Part shown: in pieces, positions 1 to 9,860 of the stretch | Layout: every line of letters starts with the position of its first letter | Numbering within the stretch: the first letter of the stretch is position 1 | Notes under the pieces: generated by a model | The model's input: the letters and a program-made list of their open reading frames with translations, nothing else | What the model was told of the DNA's origin: nothing | Databases searched by the model: none | NCBI GenBank assembly: GCA_030280995.1 | Contig: JASXTE010000001.1 | Coordinates: 15,099,001-15,163,000 of the forward strand | Origin: Hemileia vastatrix | Lineage: Eukaryota; Basidiomycota; Pucciniomycetes; Pucciniales; Zaghouaniaceae | Length of the DNA stretch: 64,000 nt | Direction: 5' to 3' | Made by a program: the position numbers and the translations under genes

Positions 1-733
1 GTGCATCAGGAGGTTTAATATGTTGCATTAATCCTGCTCTTTTACCAGTCAATCTTTTTGATTTTTGGCAAGAATCATAAGATTCAACATATAATTTTGT
101 GTCTTCAGACATATTAACCCACCAAGCAGTGTTCTTAATTCTGATCATTGTTTTTTCAAGATCAAAATGTCCAGCTAATATGTCATCATGACAAATTTTC
201 AAGATGATTTCTCTCATAGAAGGAGGAATAACAATAACATTACTCAACTTCCTTCTATAATATAGATATCCTTCATCTATAGAAAATTTACCTTTTTCCA
301 AAGCCTTCTGGTACTTTGGTGGAAGGGTTTTAATTAATGCTTGTATTGAAGCATTCTTTGGATCATTTAATATGGTGCATAACTTTTTCAAGTCAGTGTC
401 CTTATCATATGCATCCAGAATAAGCTGTAATAGCTCTTCCTCCATATCAACCACATATATCCCATGTATATGAATAATTTCATCCTCAGGATCATAAGCA
501 AGATTAGAATCATCATTTGGTAAAGGTAACTTTGATAACATATCCACATTTGAGTGAACAATACAAGCCCTATGAATAATTGTCATTCTCCCTCTGTATT
601 CTTGAACAGCCAACTTCCATCTGAACATATGTCTGTTTGGTGTTTTCAAGTTTAAAAGGGATTTAACTGCACTGCATTCAGTGAAAAGTTCAAATTTCTG
701 GTCATCTAGGTAATAATGTAGCTTTTCTAGAGC
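1..733 (-). pseudogene. Gypsy Pol, RNase H end and integrase zinc-binding domain (partial)
   Basis: Continuation of the Pol frame after the TGA at 734-736. It opens inside the RNase H region (ALEKLHYYLDD), continues through a linker, and reaches the integrase H2C2 zinc-binding domain near the left edge. There two His (HDDILAGH) and a CDSC pair flank a conserved WW region (TAWWVNM). The integrase catalytic core lies outside the window. The frame is open to the edge. It is the same polyprotein as the upstream ORF; the only break is the TGA, which falls where gypsy elements normally have Trp (VVWALEK pattern). Confidence 0.8.
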
Positions 734-2884
734 TCACACTACAGCTAAACATTCCAATTGAGTAGCACCATATTTCAATTCACTATTTCTCAAGGTTCTT
801 GAAATATAACAAATTACTACTTCTGAAACTTTATCATTTATCACTTGTTTTTGATGGAGGGCAGCACCAAGACCAATGAAACTGGCATCAGTGTACAAAA
901 CAAATGGTTGATTAAAGTCAGGTAAAGCAAGAATTGGTGCTGACATCAAACAGTGTTTCATAGTGTCAAAGGCTCTTTGTCTTTCACTATTCCAGACAAA
1001 AGCAACATCCTTTCTAGTTAATTGGGTAAGGGGTAAAGCTATGACTTGGTAATTTTTAATATACTGTCTATAGTATCCACACATTCCCAAAAAACTCTGG
1101 AGCTCTCTAACTGTAGTAGGAGCCTTCACCTGTTGTATGGCTGCCACTTTGTTTTGGTCAACACATATCTGTAAGCCTGAAACAACATGACCAAGAACTT
1201 TTAAATAATGGAAACCAAATTTACATTTCTTCAAAGCAAGTGTCATATTTATTTCATCCATTTTCTGGAACACTTTACACAGGTGGTTAAGATGGTCCTC
1301 AAATGTTTTTGAGAATATAATGATATCATCAATATAAACCATCATCCATCCTTCAATTATCTCTTGATGGAATGTGTTATCCATGACTTTTTGGAAAACT
1401 GAAGGGGAATTTTTAGGGCCAAAAGGCATCCTAATATACTTATAAATACTCATATGAGTAGCAATCATCAGAATATTCTGAGAATTTTTCTCAACAGGTA
1501 CCTGGTGATATCCCTTGTTACCATCCAAACAGCTGATATATTTAGCACCCTGTAAAGTAGCATGTATAGAGCTAATTCTAGGTAAAGGGTAGATATCATC
1601 AACAGTATAAGTATTTAGTGCTCTATAATCACCACATAACCTGGATTTATCTTTCTCGTAAGAAATTAGGACAGGTGAGATAACACAATATTTAGGTGTT
1701 TCAACTACCTTTTCAATAATATTCATTTTCAAAAGGGTAGAGATATTGTCTTCAATATCTTTTCTCTTTGTGGGAGAAGCAGGATAAGGCTTCTTCTTTA
1801 AACTAAGAGGTATATCAGTTAATGGACAAGACAATGAAAGTTTCATTTCCTCTTTAACTAATCCCAGTTCATGTGACCCATGAGCAAAGGCCATAGGAAA
1901 AGACTTTATCAAGTTAATGATGTAATCTTTATCCTCACCAGAAAGTTGTTCTCCAAAAGAGTCATTGTCAATTTCAGACATAAGGGCATTCATTTCTTTT
2001 GTAGATCTTCCTTTATATTGAACCACAGAATTACATGTGTTCAATTCTGGTTTTAATAATTTCTTAGGGGAGGAAATCTTAAATTTTCTCTTCCCATTCA
2101 TCCCCATTGTGAAACATTGGTTGGAAGGATCCAATTTTATGCCATACTTGGTTAAAATATCATTCCCTACAATAAACCAATTGCTTAAGTTATAATTTTT
2201 CATGACAACAAAATCACAAATAGCTCTTACAAAACCATTGTTATATTTAAAAAACACTGTGGCTTTGTATTTACCAATGGGGGACAAAACAGAGCCATAC
2301 CCTCTCCAATTTACAGAAATGATAGGCATTAGTTTTGATTTATAGTCTTGATCTACTGAAGCAAGTGCTCTTTCAGATACTACACTTCCTCCAGCTCCAG
2401 AATCCAGAACAACTTCAATGCTGGTTCTATTGATCAAGGCTGGTGCCTTGAGAGGGGCAATAACAATTGAGCTATCATCAATGTTCTTTATGATCTCAGC
2501 ATCTTCAACTGTAGATAAATCATTATTATCAATATCAATAGTATTTAAATAATGGATATCCTCTTCCAGCATCAAGATTTCTTGTTGAGATTCATATGAA
2601 ATATTGCTGGCACAATCACTTGAAGTATCATCCAGTGCTACTGTGTCATTAGCATGCTCCTCTGTTTGCTCTACAAGATTTATCTTCTTGTCACAAACAT
2701 GGCCCTTCTGCCAAGGTTTGTTGCACTTGAAACAAGTGTTTGTTGCATAATTTTTAGGTACAACAGGGGCAGAAGGCTTCCCAAACTTTTCCAGAGGTTT
2801 CTGTTGAAAAGTTGAGGGTTTCTCCCAAGTGGTTTTAGGAATGAATCTTCTGGCATCATACTTTTTGTTTAGAAGAATCTCATT
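734..2884 (-). CDS. Gypsy Pol: zinc knuckle, protease, reverse transcriptase, RNase H
   Basis: Retrotransposon polyprotein segment. The frame is open from just after the TGA at 2885-2887 to the TGA at 734-736; the first Met is at 2575 but the frame extends upstream of it. In order: a CCHC-like zinc knuckle (CFKC...GHVC, about 2693-2738), a retropepsin-like site DSGA (about residue 58 counted from the Met at 2575), reverse transcriptase with LCGDYRALN, and the catalytic YIDD (about residue 414, near 1326-1337). RNase H begins with DASFIGLGAALHQ. It would copy element RNA into cDNA in cytoplasmic particles. Because the frame continues from Gag, this copy is best read as an interrupted Gag-Pol polyprotein and not as a separate gene with its own start. 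Confidence 0.85.
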   Translation of the reverse strand, partial: NEILLNKKYDARRFIPKTTWEKPSTFQQKPLEKFGKPSAPVVPKNYATNTCFKCNKPWQKGHVCDKKINLVEQTEEHANDTVALDDTSSDCASNISYESQQEILMLEEDIHYLNTIDIDNNDLSTVEDAEIIKNIDDSSIVIAPLKAPALINRTSIEVVLDSGAGGSVVSERALASVDQDYKSKLMPIISVNWRGYGSVLSPIGKYKATVFFKYNNGFVRAICDFVVMKNYNLSNWFIVGNDILTKYGIKLDPSNQCFTMGMNGKRKFKISSPKKLLKPELNTCNSVVQYKGRSTKEMNALMSEIDNDSFGEQLSGEDKDYIINLIKSFPMAFAHGSHELGLVKEEMKLSLSCPLTDIPLSLKKKPYPASPTKRKDIEDNISTLLKMNIIEKVVETPKYCVISPVLISYEKDKSRLCGDYRALNTYTVDDIYPLPRISSIHATLQGAKYISCLDGNKGYHQVPVEKNSQNILMIATHMSIYKYIRMPFGPKNSPSVFQKVMDNTFHQEIIEGWMMVYIDDIIIFSKTFEDHLNHLCKVFQKMDEINMTLALKKCKFGFHYLKVLGHVVSGLQICVDQNKVAAIQQVKAPTTVRELQSFLGMCGYYRQYIKNYQVIALPLTQLTRKDVAFVWNSERQRAFDTMKHCLMSAPILALPDFNQPFVLYTDASFIGLGAALHQKQVINDKVSEVVICYISRTLRNSELKYGATQLECLAVV

Positions 2885-4921
2885 TCAAGTATTGATGAAA
2901 GAAGAAAGTTCTCTGGTGAACTCAGTCCTAGCCACTATCAAGTCTCTTAAAGACATTGGCAATTTATAAAGGATCCTGTCCTTCCATAACTCAAACTCCA
3001 TTTTCGGGTCCATAGCTCTTAAGATTTTTACAAGTTTCATTAAGAACTCAATAGGTTTATCAGTAGAAGAACTATATTTAGTTTCCTCATACTGCCTTTG
3101 TTGAGCCATCCTAAACTTGGAGCCCCCAAATTGTGCTTTAATTAATTTCTTCCAATCTTCCCATGAGTAATCATTCCCATCAAGGAGGACAGATTCATAC
3201 CACATTAGGGCTACATTGGTAAATAAAGAAATTAACTTAGACACAACTTCCTCATATGGGAGTTTGTAAGAGTTTTTTAAGTTATCAATTCTGCAAATAA
3301 ATTTTTGCCAATCAGAAGAGGAATCACCATCAAATGTTGGATATTGGTCAAGTTTTGGCCAATTCTTTTGATTTGAAGGAGTCTCCTTAGTACTAGCTTG
3401 TTTCTTAGTAAGAAGCAGCTGTAACTTCTCCAATTGGGCAGTAATCTCATTGTTTAATCCCTCTGTTGAAGATCCTGGTTCATAATCAATTTTTGATGGA
3501 AACTCAGTGGTATCAACAGGTATCTCTGGAACTATTTTTACTTTAGATGAACTAGCCACAGGTAATATTTGAGAATCCTGCACTATATGTTCCTTTAAAG
3601 AAATGTCAGAATATTTCTGGTCATTCAACAATGAGTTCAATTTCTCTTCAATGGTTGTTAGTCTTTTTTTCATTCTTGGAAGACTAGATAAACTCTCATT
3701 GATAGTTCCAAAAGATAACTGATTTTTATTTTGAAAAGATGAATAATGGTCATTCAATCTCTTCAGATTCATCTTGTCTATCTCCAGCTCTTCACAACAG
3801 ATAGATACAGTGTCTTTTAATTTGGACAAATCATTTTTGATATTTTGCCACAAAGCAACCTTCTTTTCATGAGTTGCCTTATAATTAAACAAATCATCAG
3901 AGACTTTCTGCAATTCACTCCTTAAGGATTGATACCCTTGCTCAGTTAATAAACCATTAAACTTCTGAGTTAATTGCATATTGTTCATAATATGATTCTG
4001 TTTTGCAATAATATCTCTCAAGTATTCATCATTAATCTTTGCTACATCTGGAGTGTTTGTCAATAAGGAAACTGAGTAACTTTCCAGACTCTGATAAAAC
4101 TCAGGGTCAAGAGTTTCATCAATTACAGCCATATCAGGGTTAATCATTGAAGTAGCAATTAAAAGTAAAGGGTTAGGTTCATGAGTTATTTTTCTACTGC
4201 TCCCAGCCTCTACTGGTCTCAAGGTTTCTTCTTCCCTCTCAGATTTACCTGAAGGAACAGAATCAGCTACAAGAAATGGCACTTGAGAATCAATAGAGGG
4301 GCTTACCAGGGTTTTATGGGCAAGACCATATTGGATTTTCTTCTTCTTTTTCTTCCTCCTTGATAGGGGTGAGGAGGTGTGGGGTTGACCTGGCTGGGTC
4401 TTGACGGAACTGCCTGAGGTAACTGATGCTGATTTTGAGACAGGTTGTCCCACTGAGTGTTTAACCAGTCCCACTGCCAATTGGACACTTCCACTTTCTC
4501 TTGCTGCTGAGGAGCCAATGGTTGATGATCCCTGGGGGGAAGAGGTTTCTTCTTCTCTTGAAGAAAGGTATCTATCTTTCTCACCTTTTCTTCCAGAGCA
4601 TCTACCCTTGCCCTTACTCTCAAATTTTCTGTCCTTAGCTCCTTTATGTGAGTTGACAGATTCTTTACCTGTTGAGGCAATGGCATCTTTTTTATCCTGA
4701 ATCCTTTTGGAAGTTCTTCTGGTGGGTTTATTACAGGCTTCTTCTCCTGAGTTGTGTCTACCAGGATTTCCACTTCTTCCATCTCCACATCCTGTTTGGG
4801 GCAAGGATTTATTAATTTGAGAAATTCTTCTTGTTAAAGGAGAACTTACAGAAGTAGGATCATCATAATTAATTAAGTCTAGTTCCTCTTCACGTGCAGC
4901 AGAACCACTTTGGTCAGTCAT
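2885..4921 (-). CDS. Gypsy Gag
   Basis: A 678-residue ORF starting with Met at 4921. The first ~190 residues are low-complexity, rich in Ser, Lys, Arg and Gly, ending in a basic KKKKKK patch. Residues ~280-500 are predicted coiled-coil-rich. The C-terminal ~140 residues match the retrotransposon Gag domain (WQKFICRIDNLKN..., LMWYESVLL, WEDWKKLIKAQFG, KPIEFLMKL). It should form the capsid of the element's particle. The ORF ends at TGA 2885-2887, but the same frame stays open beyond and encodes the zinc knuckle and Pol, so the stop probably replaces a Trp codon. A 161-codon ORF in another frame of the same strand (4303-4788) overlaps the low-complexity part and looks equally protein-like. Confidence 0.8.
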   Translation of the reverse strand: MTDQSGSAAREEELDLINYDDPTSVSSPLTRRISQINKSLPQTGCGDGRSGNPGRHNSGEEACNKPTRRTSKRIQDKKDAIASTGKESVNSHKGAKDRKFESKGKGRCSGRKGEKDRYLSSREEETSSPQGSSTIGSSAARESGSVQLAVGLVKHSVGQPVSKSASVTSGSSVKTQPGQPHTSSPLSRRKKKKKKIQYGLAHKTLVSPSIDSQVPFLVADSVPSGKSEREEETLRPVEAGSSRKITHEPNPLLLIATSMINPDMAVIDETLDPEFYQSLESYSVSLLTNTPDVAKINDEYLRDIIAKQNHIMNNMQLTQKFNGLLTEQGYQSLRSELQKVSDDLFNYKATHEKKVALWQNIKNDLSKLKDTVSICCEELEIDKMNLKRLNDHYSSFQNKNQLSFGTINESLSSLPRMKKRLTTIEEKLNSLLNDQKYSDISLKEHIVQDSQILPVASSSKVKIVPEIPVDTTEFPSKIDYEPGSSTEGLNNEITAQLEKLQLLLTKKQASTKETPSNQKNWPKLDQYPTFDGDSSSDWQKFICRIDNLKNSYKLPYEEVVSKLISLFTNVALMWYESVLLDGNDYSWEDWKKLIKAQFGGSKFRMAQQRQYEETKYSSSTDKPIEFLMKLVKILRAMDPKMEFELWKDRILYKLPMSLRDLIVARTEFTRELSSFINT

Positions 4922-5605
4922 TCTTTTTTAAGATTCAACTGAAATGAAGAAAAAAGACAATAAGATATATTATTCTTTTATTTTTAATTTTTATTTAAAA
5001 GAAATAAAATAAAAATAATAAAAAAAAATCTTTTTAGGATAAAAATCAACTAAAATAATAATTAATTTATTAATTCAAAACAATTTAAAACCAGGATTAT
5101 AAAATAATCAACTGAAGAAATAAATTAAAATTTTTTATTAATAATTTTATGATAATTATTATCAGGATTTAAATCAACTGATTAATTGACTACCAGGACT
5201 TAATGTCAACTGAAGTAATTAAATATGAATTTTTATTAAAAAAAAATCTTATTGTCAGGACGATTTGTCAACTGGAACAAATAAAATTTAAATTATCAGG
5301 ACAAAAAGTCAACTGAAAATTATAATAATTAATATTAAAATATAATTTTTTATTACTTCTAGGACTAAGAACACAATTGCTCTATTATTGTCAACTAGGA
5401 TAAATAAAAAAAAATAATAATAAAAATTAATTCCAAATTACCGGACACCTCCCCCTGTAAAATGAGCAAATTAATGCCACTTACAGAGTGCTGAGTAAAA
5501 GGAAATATGTAGCAGATGAAGAGTGCAAAGTGACCCACAAATAGTAATATCAATAATTACCACAATATATACGACGTTTAGTCAATATATGAACCTAAAT
5601 TTTGG
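4922..5605 (-). repeat. Gypsy leader with degenerate repeats
   Basis: Untranslated stretch between the primer-binding region and Gag. A motif reading TCAACTGAA on the plus strand recurs about eight times (near 4932, 5048, 5110, 5176, 5207, 5269, 5310 and 5390). In most units it is preceded by an AGGAY core. Spacing is irregular (31-117 bp), with AT-rich filler between. No gene is seen. Confidence 0.6.
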
Positions 5606-5607
5606 AG

Positions 5608-5630
5608 CGCAGTTCGATTCCTGTTCGCAG
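5608..5630 (-). other. Possible tRNA primer-binding region
   Basis: The plus strand reads GCAGTTCGATTCCTGT, a tRNA T-arm (GTTCGATTCC) short of one G. On the element's own strand this is the complement expected of a primer-binding site, and it lies between the LTR and Gag as it should. It starts about 10 nt from the LTR edge and lacks the TGG that pairs with tRNA CCA, so it is a weak assignment. Confidence 0.35.
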
Positions 5631-5640
5631 AAAAAATATT

Positions 5641-6561
5641 TGTTATGTGACGTATGACGTTCGTCGTTTTGTTGCTCTCTTGTCCTTATAGGTACTTGAA
5701 TGCTGATGGTCCCTTTGATTTACGGCCTCAAATAACAATGCGCCGACGATAATTTGGGAAGACCTCCAATTGTCAAGGGGTCCTTTTGGTCTAGAAGTTT
5801 TATTTGAGGTTATACGAGGATTTTTAGGGTTTTAATGGACTCTTAAAGGTAAAGTACGTATTTCTTAATCAAACTGATTGTTTTACTCAAATAATAAGAG
5901 GTGCTTTTTAAATATTAATATAAATTATAGTTTAGAATTACGATGTTGTAAATACTAATGATATAAAGTATAGAAATAATTGTTGTATTGTAAATGTAAT
6001 AAAAAAGTAAGTAATGAAGGAATGAACTTGAAAGGTACAAATGTGAGGGCCTTTTATAGGCAAACATGAGGGAATAAAAGATACAAAAATTGCAACATCT
6101 ATTACAAGAGTGTGAGAAAGAAAATGACTAATAGGGGTATATATATAATATAAAAGAAAAGATAGATTAATTGGTACGTCAACAAGGCATTATGTTTATT
6201 GGTAATAAAGCATGAGTTCCTTGGACTGTCACAATTTGTTACATCACAATTAATTAATTATATTACTTTCACAGAATTCCAGATCTCTCAATGAAGTAAT
6301 ATAATAATTTTAAAGTTTTTTTTATTATAATTTTATTATTAATTTTTATTCCCAATCAACTTATACTGTTTGAGCACGGTGTTAGGGAGTAAAAATGTAT
6401 AGGACATTTATTAATTATTTATACTGCTTAATATACTTAACTAGTTAGTTGTAAGTAATACAATAGTAAATAATTTATTATTAGTAAGAAAAAGGGGCGT
6501 GGCTTCAACTCAGTAAAATAATTAATTATTTTACCGGGTAAGTCTAGTAGCCTGGCTGACA
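5641..6561 (-). mobile_element. 5' LTR of the minus-strand gypsy element
   Basis: On the minus strand it begins TGTCAGCCAGGCT and ends ACATAACA, giving TGT...ACA termini, length 921 bp. A TATA box (TATAAAAG, 6052-6059, minus) followed by GCCC is the likely promoter. The boundary at 6561 is supported because the next base continues a different LTR that aligns without a gap to the LTR at 60049-61555. Confidence 0.7.
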
Positions 6562-7161
6562 ATTTTCCTCACAGCTCTTATGTTTTAGACTTACTTAGTT
6601 AATGATTAGTTTAATTAATTGTTTTGGGAACTTATGGTGAGAAAATTGGTTACTTTCTCATGGTTTTAGTTTATTGTTTCATGTTTTTCTCTTAATTTCT
6701 ATGTTTTAATTATATTCTCTTGTTTTCTTGTTTCACATTTTTATTATTTTGTATACACACTATTGTGGCACTTCAGAGGTCTCCTTGCCTATAAAAAGGC
6801 CTTGGAAGTCTTATTTAGCCACCATCACTTTTTAAATACTTTTATTATTATTTTTTGACACTACAAGTCCTATAAAAAATATTATATAAATAAAACTAAG
6901 GTTTCTTTAAGTTTATTAATAGTTGCAGTTGATATTTAAGCAGAAATAAAAATAATTACTTGATGATAATTCCCTATTAAACCAGTATCTTGTGTCATGT
7001 TTATACTCCCAATTATTGTCATTTCATTTTTCTTATATTAATAACTTATATTTCTTTTTTTTTATTTCTTTTAATTTTATTATTTTCTTTATTTTCCCTT
7101 TTCATCTTATTCCTCTTTTCCTCTTCTTCTTATTCTCCTTCTACTAGACAACCGGCCAACA
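6562..7161 (+). mobile_element. Truncated plus-strand LTR
   Basis: This stretch aligns by eye, in opposite orientation, with the LTR at 60049-61555: the shared TTGGGAA block, the Gly-cys-like GTGGCACTTCAGAGG block, the TATA box TATAAAAA (6790-6797) with AAGGCC after it, a pyrimidine-rich tail, and the terminal CTAGACAA...GGCCAACA. Its 5' part is missing because the minus-strand gypsy element sits at its left edge. A long T/C-rich tract (7050-7145) precedes the end. Confidence 0.65.
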
Positions 7162-8308
7162 TAGAAGGTTTATGGAAAGGAGGTATCCTAATCTTCAAGT
7201 TGCTGTTGCTCATAGAAAAGGGAAAGAGGTGGTTCTAAAATCACTGCATGAATATCTTGTGCATAGAGGTACTGGTGAAACCTATAGGAGGATTGCTGAT
7301 AGATTTTGGTGGCCTGTAATAAAGAAGGTTGTTAAAAATTGCGTTCAGTCATTTGAAGAATTTCAAGGAAGAAGCTATTTAAGGCCAAAGGAGCCTGGAC
7401 ATGCAACTGGTGAAAAAACTCTTTTTTGTAGGGTTAGTTCTGATGCTGTTAATATATAAGAGGAAATATATAAATATTCAATTGTAGCAAGAAATGATTT
7501 ATCTGGATGTTGAAGCAGTGCCTATCATTATTTTGACTTCTAAAAATGTTTCAGATTCCTTGATGAAGTATTGGTTTTAAAGATATGGTGTGATAAATTT
7601 TGTGACTCTTGATGGATGAACTGAATTTGGGGCAGAGTTTAGGGAAGATATATCAATAGTTGAATAAAATTTTAGGGTATAGAACCCTAATTATCCTGAA
7701 GCTGAAGGAAAGGAAGAAAGAGAGAATTAAGTTATTAAAGATGCTTTGGTTAAAATGTGTGGAGAAAGTGTAGAAAAATGGAGGCACTATTTACCATTTG
7801 TTTTATTTGCTGAACAAATTTCTTCCAAAAGGAAAACTGGATATTCACCTTACAAACTATTTTTTGGTCAAAAAGCAGTTTTACAAGTTGTTTTAGATGC
7901 TGAATCATATGTTGGATTAGATTGGGATGACGTCAAGACTACTGAAGAATTATTATGTGCAATAACAATGCAGTTAGAGAAGAAAGAAGAGTACTTAGAT
8001 ACAGCATATTCTAGTATGATCAAGATTCAAAATCAGTCAGTGAGATATTGGGATAAGCAGTTGGTTCTTAGGCTAAGGAAACCTTTGAAGACTTGAGATA
8101 TGGTTTTCGCTTCATAATAGAAGTTTTGAAGTTTAGTGGGGGAAAGATGTTTACATATAGGTGGAATGGACCATATAAAGTCAGATATCAGGTTTCTGGA
8201 AGCTCATATGCTTTAGAAGAGCTGGATAGTGTGGTGTCAAAGAAGAGGGTAAGAGCCAACCAAGTCAAGAAGTTCTATCCAATGGGCACCAGGAGTTCTA
8301 AGAATTAA
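7162..8308 (+). pseudogene. Decayed gypsy integrase
   Basis: Broken plus-strand Pol relic. 7172-7459 encodes an H2C2-like zinc-binding domain (HEYLVHRGTGETYRRIADRFWW); the usual CxxC pair has become SFEEFQ. The catalytic core (about 7440-7745) is riddled with stops. 7746-8096 encodes the end of the core (WRHYLPFVLFAEQ, GYSPYKLFFGQ), and 8093-8308 the C-terminal barrel (YRWNGPYKVRYQ, SSYALEELD). Frameshifts separate the pieces. It is a different family from the minus-strand element at 1-6561. The LTR at 6562-7161 abuts it directly, as if inserted in its pol gene. Confidence 0.75.
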
Positions 8309-9289
8309 CTCAGAAAGGAGGATAAACTTCCCACAATTGTTATGAAATCTAACTTCAAAATGAGGATAAACTATCTACAATTTTTATTTAATATAACTCT
8401 AGAATGAGGATAAACTACTCACTATCATTATGAAATTTCAATATTTTATTAAAAATGTCTAAAGTATTTTAGATAGAAAATTTGAGATGTAGAAATTATT
8501 TGTTAGAAGTGCTGAAAGGGGGACCTTCTAGATTTAATATTGGAAAGTTTAGGGGTAATTGATGGGCTGGCTGTTCTATACATAATTGCCCCACAATGTT
8601 TATTTCCAGAAAATTTCTGTTTCTAGTTAATGACTGGCTTTTTTTCTTTTTATATAGGAAGTTTTATGAGACTACAAACTGGAATATTATGATTTCAACC
8701 AAATACACTCATTTAAACTCAGGATTCAAGTTTATTTTATCTCAATATCTAAAGTTTTTTATGTTTTGAATTTTATGCTATTTCATTTTTTATAATTATT
8801 TCAAATTTATTTTTTTAATTAATTTTTTCAAGGATAATACTCACTGTTTATCTCCAATAATTTTTAAAAAATGGAGGGAGCCCACCCAGTGATCATTTCT
8901 CTATTTTTTTATTTTATGTTTTTCAAATTTTTCAAAATTCTTAATGTGTGGTTTTAAAATCTCTTTCTTGTGTATCCAACATAAAGGTGCACTTGGATGT
9001 GGGTATGATGTCAGGGGTAAAGCTCATAAAAAAGCTTGGGAGCATCTCAATATTTTAAATTCTCAAAGTTTATTATATCTTTCAAATAAACTTATATTTT
9101 CCAAAATTTTAAATTTTCTTTTCAAATTTGCTTTTTTTATTTCATAATAATAGTAATAAATAAAATAATAAGAATAAAATTAATTATTTGTTATGATATT
9201 TAAATTTATTTTTTTTCTCTTTTTTATTTAATTTCATTTTCATTTCATTTATTATTTTATATTTATTTTAATTTTAAGACTTAAAGCAG
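8309..9289. other. No gene; 3' flank of integrase relic
   Basis: AT-rich sequence. Three copies of AGGATAAACT occur at 8317-8430 just after the integrase stop, and a purine tract GAAAGGGGGA at ~8512 could be a degenerate polypurine tract. The expected TGTCAGCC LTR start is not seen. Small ORFs here show no recognisable domain. Confidence 0.5.
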
Positions 9290-9860
9290 GGTTTATTGGT
9301 GATTGATGCTTATTTGACTATAATCAAGATTTGCAGTTAGCCCTCCAAGAGTCTAAACTAGCTGGTTTTCAAGATTTCTTCAATATTTCAATGAAATACT
9401 ATTTTAGATCTGTTAGTGTTTCAAGACTTTAAATGTAATCTTTATGAATATTTGGCTTCCATTTTTTGAATCTATTAGTCCTTCAAGACTTAAAACTGAA
9501 TTTCAAAGAAATATCAAGATTTTATGGTTCTTCTGGATTGGTCCTCTAAGACCTTAAACTGGAAATTTCTGGTGGGAAAAATTGTGTTGTATATGTTGGT
9601 ATGAAAAGTTGTAAGGGTCCTCTGAAGCCTTAGATGGATTATCGATTGCTTGGATGTTATCAAAGTTTGATATTTTATGGTGAAGGGTGTGCTGGAATGG
9701 TCCACTGAGACCTTCAAGTGGGGCATTCTATGTATTTGGTCCTTTACAGCCTTATACTAGAAATTTAATCATTTTCTGGTCAATATAATATAAGATTTGA
9801 AAAAGGCTGGTCCCCCATGACTTTTATACTGGAATATTGTATGCATATTCAATTCATTCA
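9290..9860 (+). repeat. Degenerate tandem repeats
   Basis: About eight imperfect copies of a short block with approximate consensus TCCTCTAAGACCTTAAACTG, spaced roughly 50-90 bp (for example near 9343, 9430, 9480, 9543, 9617, 9698, 9740, 9805). It resembles in style the repeat-rich leader of the gypsy element at 4922-5605. No ORF. Confidence 0.55.

Larger units (their letters stand above)
1..6561 (-). mobile_element. Ty3/gypsy LTR retrotransposon, left part outside window
   Basis: One gypsy-type element read on the minus strand. From its 5' end it shows an LTR (5641-6561), a tRNA-like primer-binding region, a repeat-rich leader, Gag, a zinc knuckle, an aspartic protease, reverse transcriptase, RNase H and the start of integrase, where the window stops. 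The domain order PR-RT-RH-INT is that of Ty3/gypsy (Metaviridae). Gag and Pol share one frame interrupted by two TGA codons, so this copy is probably dead. Its LTR edge at 6561 abuts a second, plus-strand LTR that starts mid-sequence, so the element appears to be inserted in that LTR. The 3' LTR is not visible. Confidence 0.88.

Noticed and set aside
734..2887. UGA recoded as Trp or programmed readthrough of Gag-Pol
   Set aside because: Second TGA lies in RNase H, after RT, where readthrough makes no sense; the antiporter genes use TGG normally. Mutation is simpler.
5601..5632. Possible tRNA gene (T-arm-like GTTCGATTCC)
   Set aside because: No acceptor, D or anticodon arm upstream; position fits a primer-binding site of the gypsy element better.
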